64,000 nt of DNA, from assembly GCA_965200175.1 (NCBI GenBank), contig OZ241345.1, positions 2,108,001 to 2,172,000 of the forward strand, written 5' to 3'. Position 1 is the first letter of the stretch. Each line of letters starts with the position of its first letter. The translations under genes and the position numbers were made by a program. Below, piece by piece: positions 1 to 8,354 of the stretch. The notes under the pieces are model-generated. The model was not told the origin of the DNA. It saw only the letters and a program-made list of their open reading frames with translations, and searched no databases. This DNA is from Azophilus sp026709365. GTDB lineage: Bacteria; Pseudomonadota; Gammaproteobacteria; Pseudomonadales; Azotimanducaceae.

Positions 1-399
1 ATTGAAGGTGATCCTGGAGACCAGGCGCCCTTGACTGGCGGCGTCGAAGTAGCGGCTCGGCAGGCGCAGCAGCTGCTCGAAAAGCGCCATGCGCAGATTG
101 TGGACCACCGTGAAGGAGACTTGGGAGAGCAGCGTCTCGCCGACCACCTCGCCCAGGCCGCGCACCACCGCCGCGCCAAGCATGGCCAAGGGAATGAAGA
201 GGGCGGCGCGGACGGCGCCGGCATCCCAATCATCGACCAGGGCGCCAAAGAGCTTGACGAAGTAGGCCTCGGCGCCGCTGCCCACCAGGAAGCCGAGCAC
301 GGCTAAGGCAAACAGCGCCCAATAGGGACGCACATAGCCCAGCAGGCGCTTGTAGGTGGACCAATCCCGGCCGCGCTTGCCCGCCACGCCGGCGCTCAC
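1..399 (-). CDS. msbA: Lipid A export ABC transporter MsbA, N-terminal part (runs off the window)
   Basis: This is the first 133 codons of an ABC exporter transmembrane domain; the rest lies beyond base 1. MsbA flips lipid A-core across the inner membrane. A first membrane helix lies at about residues 25-45 and a second at about 62-82. They are followed by the typical exporter stretch with VHNLRMALFEQLLRLP and YFDAASQGRLVSRITFN, which matches the MsbA coupling-helix region. The start is a GTG whose bases overlap the TGA stop of exbD (GTGA), so translation is probably coupled. The exbB-exbD-msbA order is common in Gammaproteobacteria, usually followed by lpxK. The nucleotide-binding domain is not visible, so another exporter of the same family cannot be excluded. 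Confidence 0.82.
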   Translation of the reverse strand, partial: MSAGVAGKRGRDWSTYKRLLGYVRPYWALFALAVLGFLVGSGAEAYFVKLFGALVDDWDAGAVRAALFIPLAMLGAAVVRGLGEVVGETLLSQVSFTVVHNLRMALFEQLLRLPSRYFDAASQGRLVSRITFN

Positions 400-872
400 C
401 GGCGTTCCCGCCCGACTTCCGGCACCATCGCCTCCGCATCCGCAGGCCGTTCGCCTTCCCCAAGGGGGCGCTTGGGCGGCGCTTCAACGGTGAGGATGCT
501 GATCCGCGTCAAGCCGGATTGGCTGGACGCATCCATGGCGCCGACCACCGCTTGGTGCGGGGCCAGGGCATCCGCCGCGATGACGGCCCGAACCGCCCCG
601 TCCCCGCCGCTGGCCGAGGCCAAGGCCGCCGCCAGCGCGGATGCCGCAGTGGGCTGTCCATTGACCGCATAGCCGCCGTCGCGGCGCACCGTGATGGTCA
701 GGGCCGGGCTCGCGTCCGTCCGCCCTCCCCGCGCTTCCGGCAGGTCAATGTGCAGCTCGCTGCGGCGGATGAAGGTGGCGGAGACCATGAAGAAGATGAG
801 CAGCAGAAAGACGATGTCGATCAGCGGCGCCAGTTCGACGTTCGCTGCCAAGCGCCCTCGGCGGCGGTTCAT
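396..872 (-). CDS. exbD: ExbD/TolR-family biopolymer transport protein
   Basis: The protein has 158 residues: a short cytoplasmic N-terminus, one membrane helix at about residues 16-34 (PLIDIVFLLLIFFMVSATF) and a periplasmic domain. Asp19 within the helix is at the place of the conserved proton-pathway aspartate of ExbD/TolR. With ExbB it should form a proton-motive-force-driven motor in the inner membrane. It overlaps exbB by 4 bases (ATGA) and msbA by 4 bases (GTGA), so the three form one tightly coupled operon. The position beside msbA is the same as the exbB/exbD pair next to lpxK in pseudomonads, whose partner is not firmly established. The C-terminal 25 residues are low complexity and charged. 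Confidence 0.88.
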   Translation of the reverse strand: MNRRRGRLAANVELAPLIDIVFLLLIFFMVSATFIRRSELHIDLPEARGGRTDASPALTITVRRDGGYAVNGQPTAASALAAALASASGGDGAVRAVIAADALAPHQAVVGAMDASSQSGLTRISILTVEAPPKRPLGEGERPADAEAMVPEVGRERR

Positions 873-1501
873 GGCTGGCTCAACTGATCGGACGGCGGGA
901 CGCCACCATGCAGGGCCTCGGCTAGATGCGCCGCCTGCCGCTCCAGCTCCACCACCAGGTCATCCACCCGGCGCAGCAGGAAGCGGTGCAACATGAGCGA
1001 CGGTATGGCCACCGTCAGGCCCGCGGCAGTGGTGATGAGCGCTTCGGAAATGCCGCCGGCCAGCGCCTCCGAGTGCGCCGCACCATCGGCCATCAGGGCG
1101 GAAAACACTTGGATCATGCCAACCACCGTGCCCAGCAACCCCAACAAGGGCGCTATCGAAGCGATGATGCCCAAGGCGGTCAGATAGCGCTCCAAATCGT
1201 GGCTGACCGCGGCCATGGCCTCGGCCATGGCTTCCTTGGTCAAGCTGCGGCCCCGGCGCGCATTGGCGATTCCCGCCGCCAGCACCCGGCCGAGCGGGCT
1301 GCCGGCCGCCAGCTCCTCCAGCTGCGGCGGCTTGCCCGCAGGGTCCCGCACCCATCGCTGGGCGTCGCCAAGCAGGCCTTTGGGAAGCACTCGGGAGCGG
1401 TGCAGGGCCCAGCCCCGCTCAATGCCGATCGCCAAGGCGGCGACGCTGCACAGCAGGATGGGCGCCATGAGCCAACCGCCAGACTGCATGACGCCCAACA
1501 T
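869..1501 (-). CDS. exbB: MotA/TolQ/ExbB proton channel family protein
   Basis: The protein has 210 residues with three membrane segments: about 10-28, 107-130 and 150-176. The middle and last helices carry the family pattern (APLLGLLGTVVGMI and ALITTAAGLTVAIPS). It should be the pentameric channel subunit that works with the downstream ExbD. The ATG at 1501 gives the expected family length. The gene lies about 50 bases downstream of galU on the same strand, so it may be cotranscribed with galU. The TonB receptor elsewhere in the window is a possible client, but nothing in the sequence links them. Confidence 0.9.
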   Translation of the reverse strand: MLGVMQSGGWLMAPILLCSVAALAIGIERGWALHRSRVLPKGLLGDAQRWVRDPAGKPPQLEELAAGSPLGRVLAAGIANARRGRSLTKEAMAEAMAAVSHDLERYLTALGIIASIAPLLGLLGTVVGMIQVFSALMADGAAHSEALAGGISEALITTAAGLTVAIPSLMLHRFLLRRVDDLVVELERQAAHLAEALHGGVPPSDQLSQP

Positions 1502-1554
1502 AAAACCCGCTCCGGGAGGCGCCTTAGGGCGCCATGGGACCCAACTCGGACGTT

Positions 1555-2379
1555 TCAGTTCGATTCATGGCGGGCGTAGCAGTGGTTGGTGGCCTCCACG
1601 AAGCCGTCAATGGAGCCGCAGTCAAAGCGCCTGCCCTCAAACTTGTAGCCTACGACCGCGCCCTGCTGGGCTTGGGTCAGCAGGGCGTCGGTGATCTGCA
1701 CTTCGTCGTTGCGGCCCGCTTGGGTGGCGTCGAGGATGTCAAAGATGTCCGGGGTCAGGACGTAGCGGCCGATGATGGCCAAGTTGCTCGGCGCGGTGCC
1801 CGGCGGCGGCTTCTCCACCATGTCGGTGACCCGGAAGATGCGCTCGGTGATGGCTTCGCCGGCGATCACGCCGTACCTGCCGATGTCCGCTTCGGCCACC
1901 TCCTCGATGGCGACGATGCTGCACCGAAACTGCCGGAAGACGGCCACCATCTGCGCCAGAACGCCGCGCTCCTCGCCTAGGCAAAGGTCATCGGCAAGCA
2001 CCACGCCGAAGGGCTCATCGCCGATCAGGGTCCGCCCGCTGCGGATGGCGTGCCCCAGGCCGCGCATGGTGACCTGCCGACTGTAGGAGAAGGTGCAGCG
2101 CTCGATGAGTTCGCGGATGCCGGACAGCAGCACTTCCTTGCCGGTGCCCTGAATCTGGTGCTCCAGCTCATAGCTCAAGTCGAAGTGGTCCTCGATCGCC
2201 CGCTTGCCGCGGCCGGTGACGAAGCCGATGTCGGTCAGCCCCGCCTCAAGCGCCTCCTCCACCCCATACTGCACCAAGGGCTTGTTGAGGATGGGCAGCA
2301 TCTCCTTGGGCATCGACTTGGTGGCGGGCAGAAAGCGGGTGCCGTAGCCGGCCACGGGAAAAAGGCATTTCTTGATCAT
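1555..2379 (-). CDS. galU: UTP-glucose-1-phosphate uridylyltransferase
   Basis: The 274-residue enzyme makes UDP-glucose from UTP and glucose 1-phosphate for envelope polysaccharides. The nucleotidyltransferase signature GYGTRFLPATKSMPKEMLP sits at residues 11-29, and other family stretches follow (VLADDL, MVEKPPPGTAPSNLAIIGRY, DEVQITDAL, FDCGSIDGF). The ATG at 2379 was chosen because the protein then begins MIKKCLFPVAGYGTR as is typical; an upstream in-frame start would add 17 unconserved residues. The start overlaps the stop of a 55-codon small ORF (ATGA). It lies between clpB and exbB on the same strand. Confidence 0.95.
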   Translation of the reverse strand: MIKKCLFPVAGYGTRFLPATKSMPKEMLPILNKPLVQYGVEEALEAGLTDIGFVTGRGKRAIEDHFDLSYELEHQIQGTGKEVLLSGIRELIERCTFSYSRQVTMRGLGHAIRSGRTLIGDEPFGVVLADDLCLGEERGVLAQMVAVFRQFRCSIVAIEEVAEADIGRYGVIAGEAITERIFRVTDMVEKPPPGTAPSNLAIIGRYVLTPDIFDILDATQAGRNDEVQITDALLTQAQQGAVVGYKFEGRRFDCGSIDGFVEATNHCYARHESN

Positions 2380-2543
2380 GGGCGCAGCGGACCCGGTATC
2401 CGACGAGGTGACCGAGGTCGCCAGCGCCAAGCCTTGGAACGGTCCGCCGCCATCCGTGATGGCGACTTGCCCGCCCCGGCGGCCCGCGCCTTGACCGCGG
2501 CAATGAGCTCATTGTCCAAGCGCAGCGTCAGTTTCCGTTGCAT
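2376..2543 (-). CDS. Small ORF with ribbon-helix-helix-like N-terminus, possible antitoxin remnant
   Basis: This is a 55-codon ORF reading MQRKLTLRLDNELIAAVKAR followed by AAGAGKSPSRMAADRSKAW. The first 35 residues resemble the beta strand plus first helix of short ribbon-helix-helix antitoxins (VapB/ParD type), where the usual continuation is GKSVSxLVxDYF. From about residue 32 the match decays and the tail is Arg/Pro-rich, as expected if the rest was lost. Its TGA overlaps the galU ATG. There is no toxin gene beside it. It may be a degenerate antitoxin or chance coding; function unknown. Confidence 0.3.
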   Translation of the reverse strand: MQRKLTLRLDNELIAAVKARAAGAGKSPSRMAADRSKAWRWRPRSPRRIPGPLRP

Positions 2544-2568
2544 CAATGGATGCCGTATGAATTTTGGG

Positions 2569-5253
2569 TCAATCTACGTCACATGGTTTCATCACGCAAC
2601 CGCGCACCCGCGAAGCGCACGCGCGCTCGTCGCGCAAGTCGGATTCCGAAACAGGCCTGTCCGTCGAGGCGCTCAGCGGCGCGCCGGGGGCCGAATCAAA
2701 CTCGAAGGCGCCGTCCCGGAATTGCACGCGCACCTCGCTGCCCGGCGCCACGTCGCCCGCCAGCAGCTTGGCGGCCAACGGGTTCTCGACGCGCCTTTGA
2801 ATCGCTCGCTTCAAGGGACGGGCGCCGTACACCGGATCGTAGCCTTCATCGACCAAGGCCGCGCGGGCTGGGTCGGTCAAGCGGATGCCAATGTCCTGCT
2901 CCTCCAGCCGGGCGCGCAGGATGCCGAACTGGAGCTCGGCGATGCGCGCCACCTGCTCCCGATTCAAGGCGTGGAACACCACCAGGTCATCGATCCGATT
3001 GATGAACTCCGGCCGGAAGTGCTGGCTGACGATGCCGAGCACGGTCTCCTTCAGGCGTTCGAAGCCACCCTCGTGGGTCATGGCTTGAATGGGTTCGGAA
3101 CCCAGGTTTGAGGTCATCACGAGAACGCAGTTGCGGAAGTCCACGGTGCGCCCGTGGCCATCCGTGAGGCGGCCGTCGTCGAGCACCTGCAGCAGGATGT
3201 TGAACACGTCCGGATGCGCCTTCTCGATCTCATCAAGCAGGATCAGCGAATAGGGGCGGCGGCGCACCTGCTCGGTGAGGTAGCCGCCCTCCTCGTAGCC
3301 CACGTAGCCCGGCGGGGCGCCGATCAACCGGGCCACCGAGTGCTTTTCCATGAACTCCGACATGTCCACGCGCAGCAGGGCGTCCTCGCTGTCGAACAGC
3401 ACGGCCGCCAGGGCCTTGCAGAGCTCCGTCTTGCCGACGCCGGTGGGGCCTAGGAACATGAACGAGCCGTTGGGGCGCTTGGGGTCGGACAGCCCGGCCC
3501 GGGAGCGGCGCACCGCATCGGCGACGATGGTGACCGCCTCCTCCTGGCCCACCACCCGCTTGTGCAGCTCGGCCTCAAGCTGGAGCAGCTTCTCCTTTTC
3601 GCCCTCCAGCAGCTTCGTCACCGGGATGCCGGTCCACTTGGAGACCACTTCGCCGATCTCCTCCTCGGTGACGTTGTTGCGCAGCAGCTCGTGCTGAACG
3701 GGCTCGGTGGCGCCGGCCAACTGCTGCTCCAGGTCGGGAATGCGGCCGTAGCGCAGCTCCGACATGCGCGCCAGATCGCCGCTGCGCCGGGCGGCTTCAA
3801 ACTCCGAGCGGGCCGCCTCCAGCTCCGCCTTGATGTCCTGGGCGCCGCGCAGGCTGGCCTTCTCGGCCTTCCAGACGTCCTCCAGGCTGGCGTACTCAGC
3901 CTCCAGCGACTCAACGCTGCGCCGCAGATCCCCGAGACGGCGCTTGCTGGCCTCGTCACTCTCCTTCTTGAGCGCCTCCACCTCCATCTTCTGCTGGATG
4001 AGACGCCGCTCCAGCCGGTCCATGGCCTCCGGCTTGGAGTCGATCTCCATGCGGATGCGGCTGGCCGCCTCATCGATCAGGTCGATGGCCTTGTCCGGCA
4101 GTTGCCGGTCGGTGATGTAGCGGTGCGACAGCCGCGCGGCAGCGACGATGGCCGGATCGGTGATGTCCACGGCATGATGCAGTTCATAACGTTCCTTCAG
4201 GCCCCGCAGGATGGCGATGGTGTCCTCCACCCCTGGCTCATCCACCAACACCTTCTGGAACCGGCGCTCCAAAGCGGCATCCTTCTCGACGTGCTGGCGA
4301 TACTCATCCAAGGTGGTCGCGCCGACGCAGTGCAGCTCGCCGCGGGCCAAGGCGGGCTTGAGCATGTTGCCGGCATCCATGGCGCCCTCAGCCTTGCCGG
4401 CCCCGACCATGGTGTGGAGCTCATCGACGAAGAGAATGATGCTCCCCTCCTGCTTGGCGAGCTCGTTCAGCACCGCCTTCAGCCGCTCCTCGAACTCGCC
4501 GCGAAACTTGGCGCCGGCGATCAGCGCGCCCATGTCGAGGGCCAGAATGCGCTTGCTCTTCAAGCCCTCCGGCACCTCGCCATTGAGAATGCGCTGCGCC
4601 AAGCCCTCGACGATGGCAGTCTTGCCGACGCCGGGCTCGCCGATCAGCACGGGGTTGTTCTTGGTGCGCCGCTGCAGCACCTGAATGGTGCGCCGAATCT
4701 CGTCATCGCGCCCGATCACCGGATCGAGCTTGCCCTGCTCGGCCCGCTCGGTCAGGTCGATGCAGTACTTGGCCAGCGCCTCCCGATGCTCCTCGGCATC
4801 GGCGTCCTGCACCGGCTCCCCGGCCCGCGCCGCCTCCACCACCGCCTCCAGCTGCTTGGCATCGACGCCGGCCCCGCTGAGCACGCGCTTGACCACGGCA
4901 TCCTGGGCCAAGGCCCGCAGCGCCTGCTCACTGGACAGGTAGCTGTCGCCCGCCTTCTGGGCCAAGCCATCCGCCAAGGTCAGGGCGCGGACGAAGGCTT
5001 GGGAGGGCTGAATGTCGCCCGTCGGCGTCTTCAAGGCAGCCACCTGGTCGAGCGCAGCGGCCACGCCCTCGGCAATCTTGCCGGCCTGCCCTCCGGCCCG
5101 CACCAGCAGCGGCATCAGGGTGGCCGGGCCCGGCTCCAGCAAGGCCGCCAGGAGATGAACGGGTTCCAAGGCGGCATGGTCCCTGCCCGCCGCCAAGGAA
5201 CGGGCGTCGGCCAAGGCGCCTTGCAAGCGGGTGGTCATTCGGTCCATGCGCAT
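2569..5253 (-). CDS. clpB: ATP-dependent disaggregase ClpB
   Basis: The protein has 894 residues. It contains the N-terminal Clp repeat domain (about 5-145), AAA-1 with Walker A GEPGVGKT at 205-212 and Walker B ILFVDELH, the long coiled-coil middle domain (about 405-525, rich in Glu/Arg/Leu), AAA-2 with GPTGVGKT near 605 and LILLDEIEKAH, and the C-terminal D2-small domain. It rescues aggregated protein together with DnaK. ClpB usually ends near residue 860; here about 35 extra residues after the conserved end (ASTDRPVSESDLRDERACAS and on) look unconserved. No heat-shock promoter could be identified with confidence upstream of 5253. It lies between comEC and galU on the same strand. Confidence 0.97.
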   Translation of the reverse strand: MRMDRMTTRLQGALADARSLAAGRDHAALEPVHLLAALLEPGPATLMPLLVRAGGQAGKIAEGVAAALDQVAALKTPTGDIQPSQAFVRALTLADGLAQKAGDSYLSSEQALRALAQDAVVKRVLSGAGVDAKQLEAVVEAARAGEPVQDADAEEHREALAKYCIDLTERAEQGKLDPVIGRDDEIRRTIQVLQRRTKNNPVLIGEPGVGKTAIVEGLAQRILNGEVPEGLKSKRILALDMGALIAGAKFRGEFEERLKAVLNELAKQEGSIILFVDELHTMVGAGKAEGAMDAGNMLKPALARGELHCVGATTLDEYRQHVEKDAALERRFQKVLVDEPGVEDTIAILRGLKERYELHHAVDITDPAIVAAARLSHRYITDRQLPDKAIDLIDEAASRIRMEIDSKPEAMDRLERRLIQQKMEVEALKKESDEASKRRLGDLRRSVESLEAEYASLEDVWKAEKASLRGAQDIKAELEAARSEFEAARRSGDLARMSELRYGRIPDLEQQLAGATEPVQHELLRNNVTEEEIGEVVSKWTGIPVTKLLEGEKEKLLQLEAELHKRVVGQEEAVTIVADAVRRSRAGLSDPKRPNGSFMFLGPTGVGKTELCKALAAVLFDSEDALLRVDMSEFMEKHSVARLIGAPPGYVGYEEGGYLTEQVRRRPYSLILLDEIEKAHPDVFNILLQVLDDGRLTDGHGRTVDFRNCVLVMTSNLGSEPIQAMTHEGGFERLKETVLGIVSQHFRPEFINRIDDLVVFHALNREQVARIAELQFGILRARLEEQDIGIRLTDPARAALVDEGYDPVYGARPLKRAIQRRVENPLAAKLLAGDVAPGSEVRVQFRDGAFEFDSAPGAPLSASTDRPVSESDLRDERACASRVRGCVMKPCDVD

Positions 5254-5399
5254 CGTGGCTGCTCCTCAAGTGGCTGGCGTTCCTCGCTGGCCGAAGCGGC
5301 TTCCAGCACCCCGCCAACAGCTCTTACAATGCGTCCAGAGCCGCAGTTTTCAATGGCCCTGTCGCGGCAAGGATCGGCACTGACTTCATCGGCAAGGCA

Positions 5400-7562
5400 T
5401 CAAAGGTCCGCCAAGTGGTTCGCCGGTGGCCGGTTCACCCACCACGCCCAACCGGCGATGCGTTTCCGGCGGTGGGCGACCACCTTCTCCGGGGTTGTCG
5501 AGGACCAGTGGAGGGCCCCGTCAATGCCGGTCATCCAAATCCGGGAGCCCAGCAGCCGGTAGCGCCGCACCACTTGGGGATGGGGGTGGCCGTAGGCGTT
5601 GCGCCAGCCGGCGCTGATGACGACCAGGGGCGGATTGACCGCCTCGAGGAAGCGCTTGGACGAGGAGCTGCCGCTGCCGTGGTGGGGGGCGAACAGCAGG
5701 CGGGCGGGGGCCAGTCCGCTGGCCACCAAGGTAGTCTCCACCCGGCGCGTGATGTCGCCGGTCAGCAGGACGCGCTCGTTCCCGGCGCTGACCTGGAGAA
5801 CGCAAGAGCCGTCATTGCCGCCTCGGGCATAGCCTGCCGGCGGATGCAGAACCGCAAAGGCCACGCCGTCCCAAGTCCAGCGCTCGCCTCGTCGGCAGGG
5901 CTTGGCATCAAAGCCGCGCACATCGCCCCAAACCGAGGCTGCGGGCGCCCCGCGCAGCACCGCGGCAACGCCGCCGGCATGATCAAGATCGCCATGGCTG
6001 ACGATCAGACGGTCCAAGCGCCGTTTTCCGGTGGCGGCGATGGCCGGCAGCACGGCCGCTTCCCCGACGTCAAAGCCGGAAGGAAAGCGCGGCCCCGCAT
6101 CGAACAGCAGGCGGTGGTTGCGCGTGTCGATCAGCGCCGCGCTGCCCTGCCCCACATCGAGCGCCAGAACCTCGAAGTGCCCCTCGGCAGGGCGCTCCGG
6201 AAAGACCATCAGCCCAGCCGCCCACAACGGCAGGCAGGCAAGGCGCGCCCGCCAATGGGTCGCCCCCAAGGCGCAGGCGAGCGCAGCCAAGGCGGCGAGA
6301 CCCTGCCCAAGCGGCACCGGCAGCGGTCGGGCCTGGCCCTGCCCAAGCGCGTCCAAGCCGACCAGCAAGGCCGACACCGCGAGATCCGCCAGCGCCCAGC
6401 CGAACCCGTCGAACGGCGCGCCCGCCAGGGTGGCGACCAGCGCAAACATCACCAAGGGCACGGCCACCAGCGATATCCAAGGCACCGCGATCAGGTTGGC
6501 GAGGCCGGCGGCGGGCGCGACTTCGCCCACCACCGCAGCGGTCATCACCGTCATCGCCAAAACCATGAGCGCCTGCGCCCGAAGCAGGCTGGCCGCCCAG
6601 CCAAGGACCGGCGCGCGATTGGCGAATCCGGCGATGAGCACGGCGACTGCGCCGAACGAGAGCCAAAAGCCTTGGGTGAGCACGGCGCCCGGATTCACGC
6701 AAACCACCATCACCGCGGCAAGCGCCAGCCAACTCGCCACCGGCGCCCGGCGACCGCCCGCCAGGGCGAGCGTGGCTAGCGCGCCCATCACGCCGGCCCG
6801 AAGCGCCGGCGGATCAGCGCCGCAGAGCCAAACAAAGCCGGTCATGGCCGCCAACGAGAACGCCGCCGCAAGCCAGCCGGCCGGCAACCAGACCAAGCCG
6901 GCCGGCGCCAAGCGGGCGGCGCCGATGCCCACGGCGCAGCCCAGCAACGCCACCAAGCCGACGTGCAGCCCCGACACGATGAGCAGGTGGACCGTGCCGG
7001 TGCGCCGCAGCAACGCCCAGTCGGCATCGGTCAGGGCGCTGCCGTCGCCGGTCGCCAAGGCCCGCAGATGGCCGCCGTGCCGAAGATCCGCCACCCGTTC
7101 GGCCACGGCGCCTTGAATGCGTTGGCGCAGGTCTCCGGGGGGCGGCTGCGAGCGCTGGCCCGAACGGATGTAGCCCACGCCGTCGATGCCGTTGCCGAAC
7201 AGCCAACGCTCATAGTCAAAGCCGCCAGGATTCTGGTAGCCCCAGGGCGCGCGCACCCGGGCGTCCACCTGCCAGACCTCGCCGACCTGGAGCGGCGGCG
7301 GAAAGTGCCAATTCAGGCGCAGCCGGCGTCCGCTCAAGTCCGCGCACTTGGGGGCGCGGTCCCGCCGCACCACCACTCGCAGACGCGACCGATCCCCCGA
7401 TGGCGAGGCTGCCGCCTCCAGTATCCCGACGATCAGCTCGCGGGGCGCTTCCGCAACGCAATGGGGCACTCGGGCGGACAGGCCGGAACGCGCCATCTCC
7501 AGCAATGACGCCGCGGCAAGGCCGATGAGCAGCAACCACATCAAGCATCGAACAACAGGCAT
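5400..7562 (-). CDS. comEC: DNA internalization channel ComEC/Rec2
   Basis: The 720-residue inner-membrane protein combines the N-terminal OB-like ComEC domain, the multi-helix Competence domain (about 190-440, with HLLIVSGLHVGLVALLG near residue 190) and a C-terminal metallo-beta-lactamase-like domain (HGDLDHAGG near 530, FAPHHGSGSSSS near 640). It is the pore for single-stranded DNA during natural transformation. The start at 7562 lacks a clear ribosome-binding site; the Met at 7541 is an alternative. Its start codon lies only 9 bases from the divergent DUF2062 start, so each promoter must lie inside the other gene. No other competence genes are in the window. Confidence 0.93.
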   Translation of the reverse strand: MPVVRCLMWLLLIGLAAASLLEMARSGLSARVPHCVAEAPRELIVGILEAAASPSGDRSRLRVVVRRDRAPKCADLSGRRLRLNWHFPPPLQVGEVWQVDARVRAPWGYQNPGGFDYERWLFGNGIDGVGYIRSGQRSQPPPGDLRQRIQGAVAERVADLRHGGHLRALATGDGSALTDADWALLRRTGTVHLLIVSGLHVGLVALLGCAVGIGAARLAPAGLVWLPAGWLAAAFSLAAMTGFVWLCGADPPALRAGVMGALATLALAGGRRAPVASWLALAAVMVVCVNPGAVLTQGFWLSFGAVAVLIAGFANRAPVLGWAASLLRAQALMVLAMTVMTAAVVGEVAPAAGLANLIAVPWISLVAVPLVMFALVATLAGAPFDGFGWALADLAVSALLVGLDALGQGQARPLPVPLGQGLAALAALACALGATHWRARLACLPLWAAGLMVFPERPAEGHFEVLALDVGQGSAALIDTRNHRLLFDAGPRFPSGFDVGEAAVLPAIAATGKRRLDRLIVSHGDLDHAGGVAAVLRGAPAASVWGDVRGFDAKPCRRGERWTWDGVAFAVLHPPAGYARGGNDGSCVLQVSAGNERVLLTGDITRRVETTLVASGLAPARLLFAPHHGSGSSSSKRFLEAVNPPLVVISAGWRNAYGHPHPQVVRRYRLLGSRIWMTGIDGALHWSSTTPEKVVAHRRKRIAGWAWWVNRPPANHLADL

Positions 7563-7571
7563 AATGGAGTT

Positions 7572-8120
7572 ATGCCAAAAGAACTGCTGCGCCGGTACCT
7601 GCCGGATGCCGACAGGATTCGTGCGAATCCCGCCCTAAAGCCCTTGGGATTGCTCCTACAAAACTCCGAAATTTGGCGCCTCAACCGGCGCACGGCGGCC
7701 GGTGCCGCCTTCATTGGGCTGTTTTGCGCCTTCCTGCCGATCCCCTTTCAGATGCTGGTGGCTGGCGCCTTGGTGGTCGTGTTCCGCTGCAATCTCCCCA
7801 TCGCCGTTGTCCTAGTCTGGATTTCCAACCCCCTGACCATAGCGCCGATGTTCTACTTCACCTACCGCTTGGGCGCTTGGCTGCTGGACATGCGCATCGA
7901 GGTGGAGTCCGTGGAAATCAGCTTCGGCTGGATCTTCGCCAACCTGACCCGCATCGGCTACCCGCTGATCTTCGGCAGCCTCCTGTGCGGCTGGGTGGCC
8001 GGCGTGACCGGCTTCGTGCTGGCCCGCCTGCTGTGGCGCCTGCACGTCATCCGGCGCTGGCGGCACCGGCGCGGCGCTGGCGGCACCGGCGCGGCGCTTA
8101 GGCACCGGCGCGGCGCTTAG
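7572..8120 (+). CDS. DUF2062 membrane protein
   Basis: The protein has 182 residues. The conserved part (about 1-160) matches the DUF2062 family: MPKELLRRYLPDADRIRANP, then hydrophobic segments at about 40-75, 80-100 and 130-155 with PIPFQMLVAG and WISNPLTIAPMFY. The function of the family is not established; in pseudomonads it sits between lolCDE and comEC, as here. A GGAG lies 5 bases before the ATG. The last 20 codons fall in a tandem array of a 19-20 base GC-rich unit, which creates a low-complexity Arg/Gly tail and decides where the stop falls. The native end was probably close to HVIRRW. Confidence 0.85.
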   Translation: MPKELLRRYLPDADRIRANPALKPLGLLLQNSEIWRLNRRTAAGAAFIGLFCAFLPIPFQMLVAGALVVVFRCNLPIAVVLVWISNPLTIAPMFYFTYRLGAWLLDMRIEVESVEISFGWIFANLTRIGYPLIFGSLLCGWVAGVTGFVLARLLWRLHVIRRWRHRRGAGGTGAALRHRRGA

Positions 8121-8126
8121 GCACCG
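8062..8126 (+). repeat. Short tandem array at the 3' end of the DUF2062 gene
   Basis: Three full copies and the start of a fourth of the unit GGCACCGGCGCGGCGCT begin at 8062, 8082, 8101 and 8120. The period is 20 between the first two copies and 19 afterwards. Because 19 is not a multiple of three, the TAG contained in the unit is out of frame in the second copy and in frame in the third, so it ends the protein at 8120. This looks like slippage expansion over a stop codon. Confidence 0.85.
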
Positions 8127-8249
8127 CGATCAAGTTGCTTCGCAACTTGGCGCACGTCAGCTTGCGGAACGTGACAGCATCAGCTCGCTTTACCTTCCAT
8201 GAAGCAAATCCCAACTCTCCAGGCGGAAAGGGCGTTCCACGCGCCCAAT

Positions 8250-8324
8250 CGAGGGCGGGACGCTCGCTCCGGGTATCCGCTGGGTTCGGGCGACGACCCT
8301 CGGAGCGAGCGCGTCCCGCCCTCG
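8250..8324. repeat. REP-like palindromic element, family C (copy 1)
   Basis: Two arms, CGAGGGCGGGACGCTCGCTC (from 8250) and the near-perfect reverse complement ending in GCGTCCCGCCCTCG at 8324, enclose about 25 bases. The same arms occur at 21990-22060, 32786-32854, 45371-45440, 52352-52402 and 55562-55629, with a half copy at 26962-26980. This copy lies between the convergent 3' ends of the DUF2062 gene and lolE, where the RNA hairpin could terminate or stabilise both transcripts. Confidence 0.85.
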
Positions 8325-8354
8325 GACGGCGCGCGGGCCGCTGCTTGGCGCTCG

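Noticed and set aside
3562..5562. Long open frame (666 codons) on the plus strand across clpB
   Set aside because: It is antisense to a perfectly conserved clpB. High GC gives long open antisense frames; the composition is Leu/Gln/His-rich with no domain.
8250..8324. CRISPR repeat
   Set aside because: The palindromes are scattered singly across the window, without regular spacers or cas genes.
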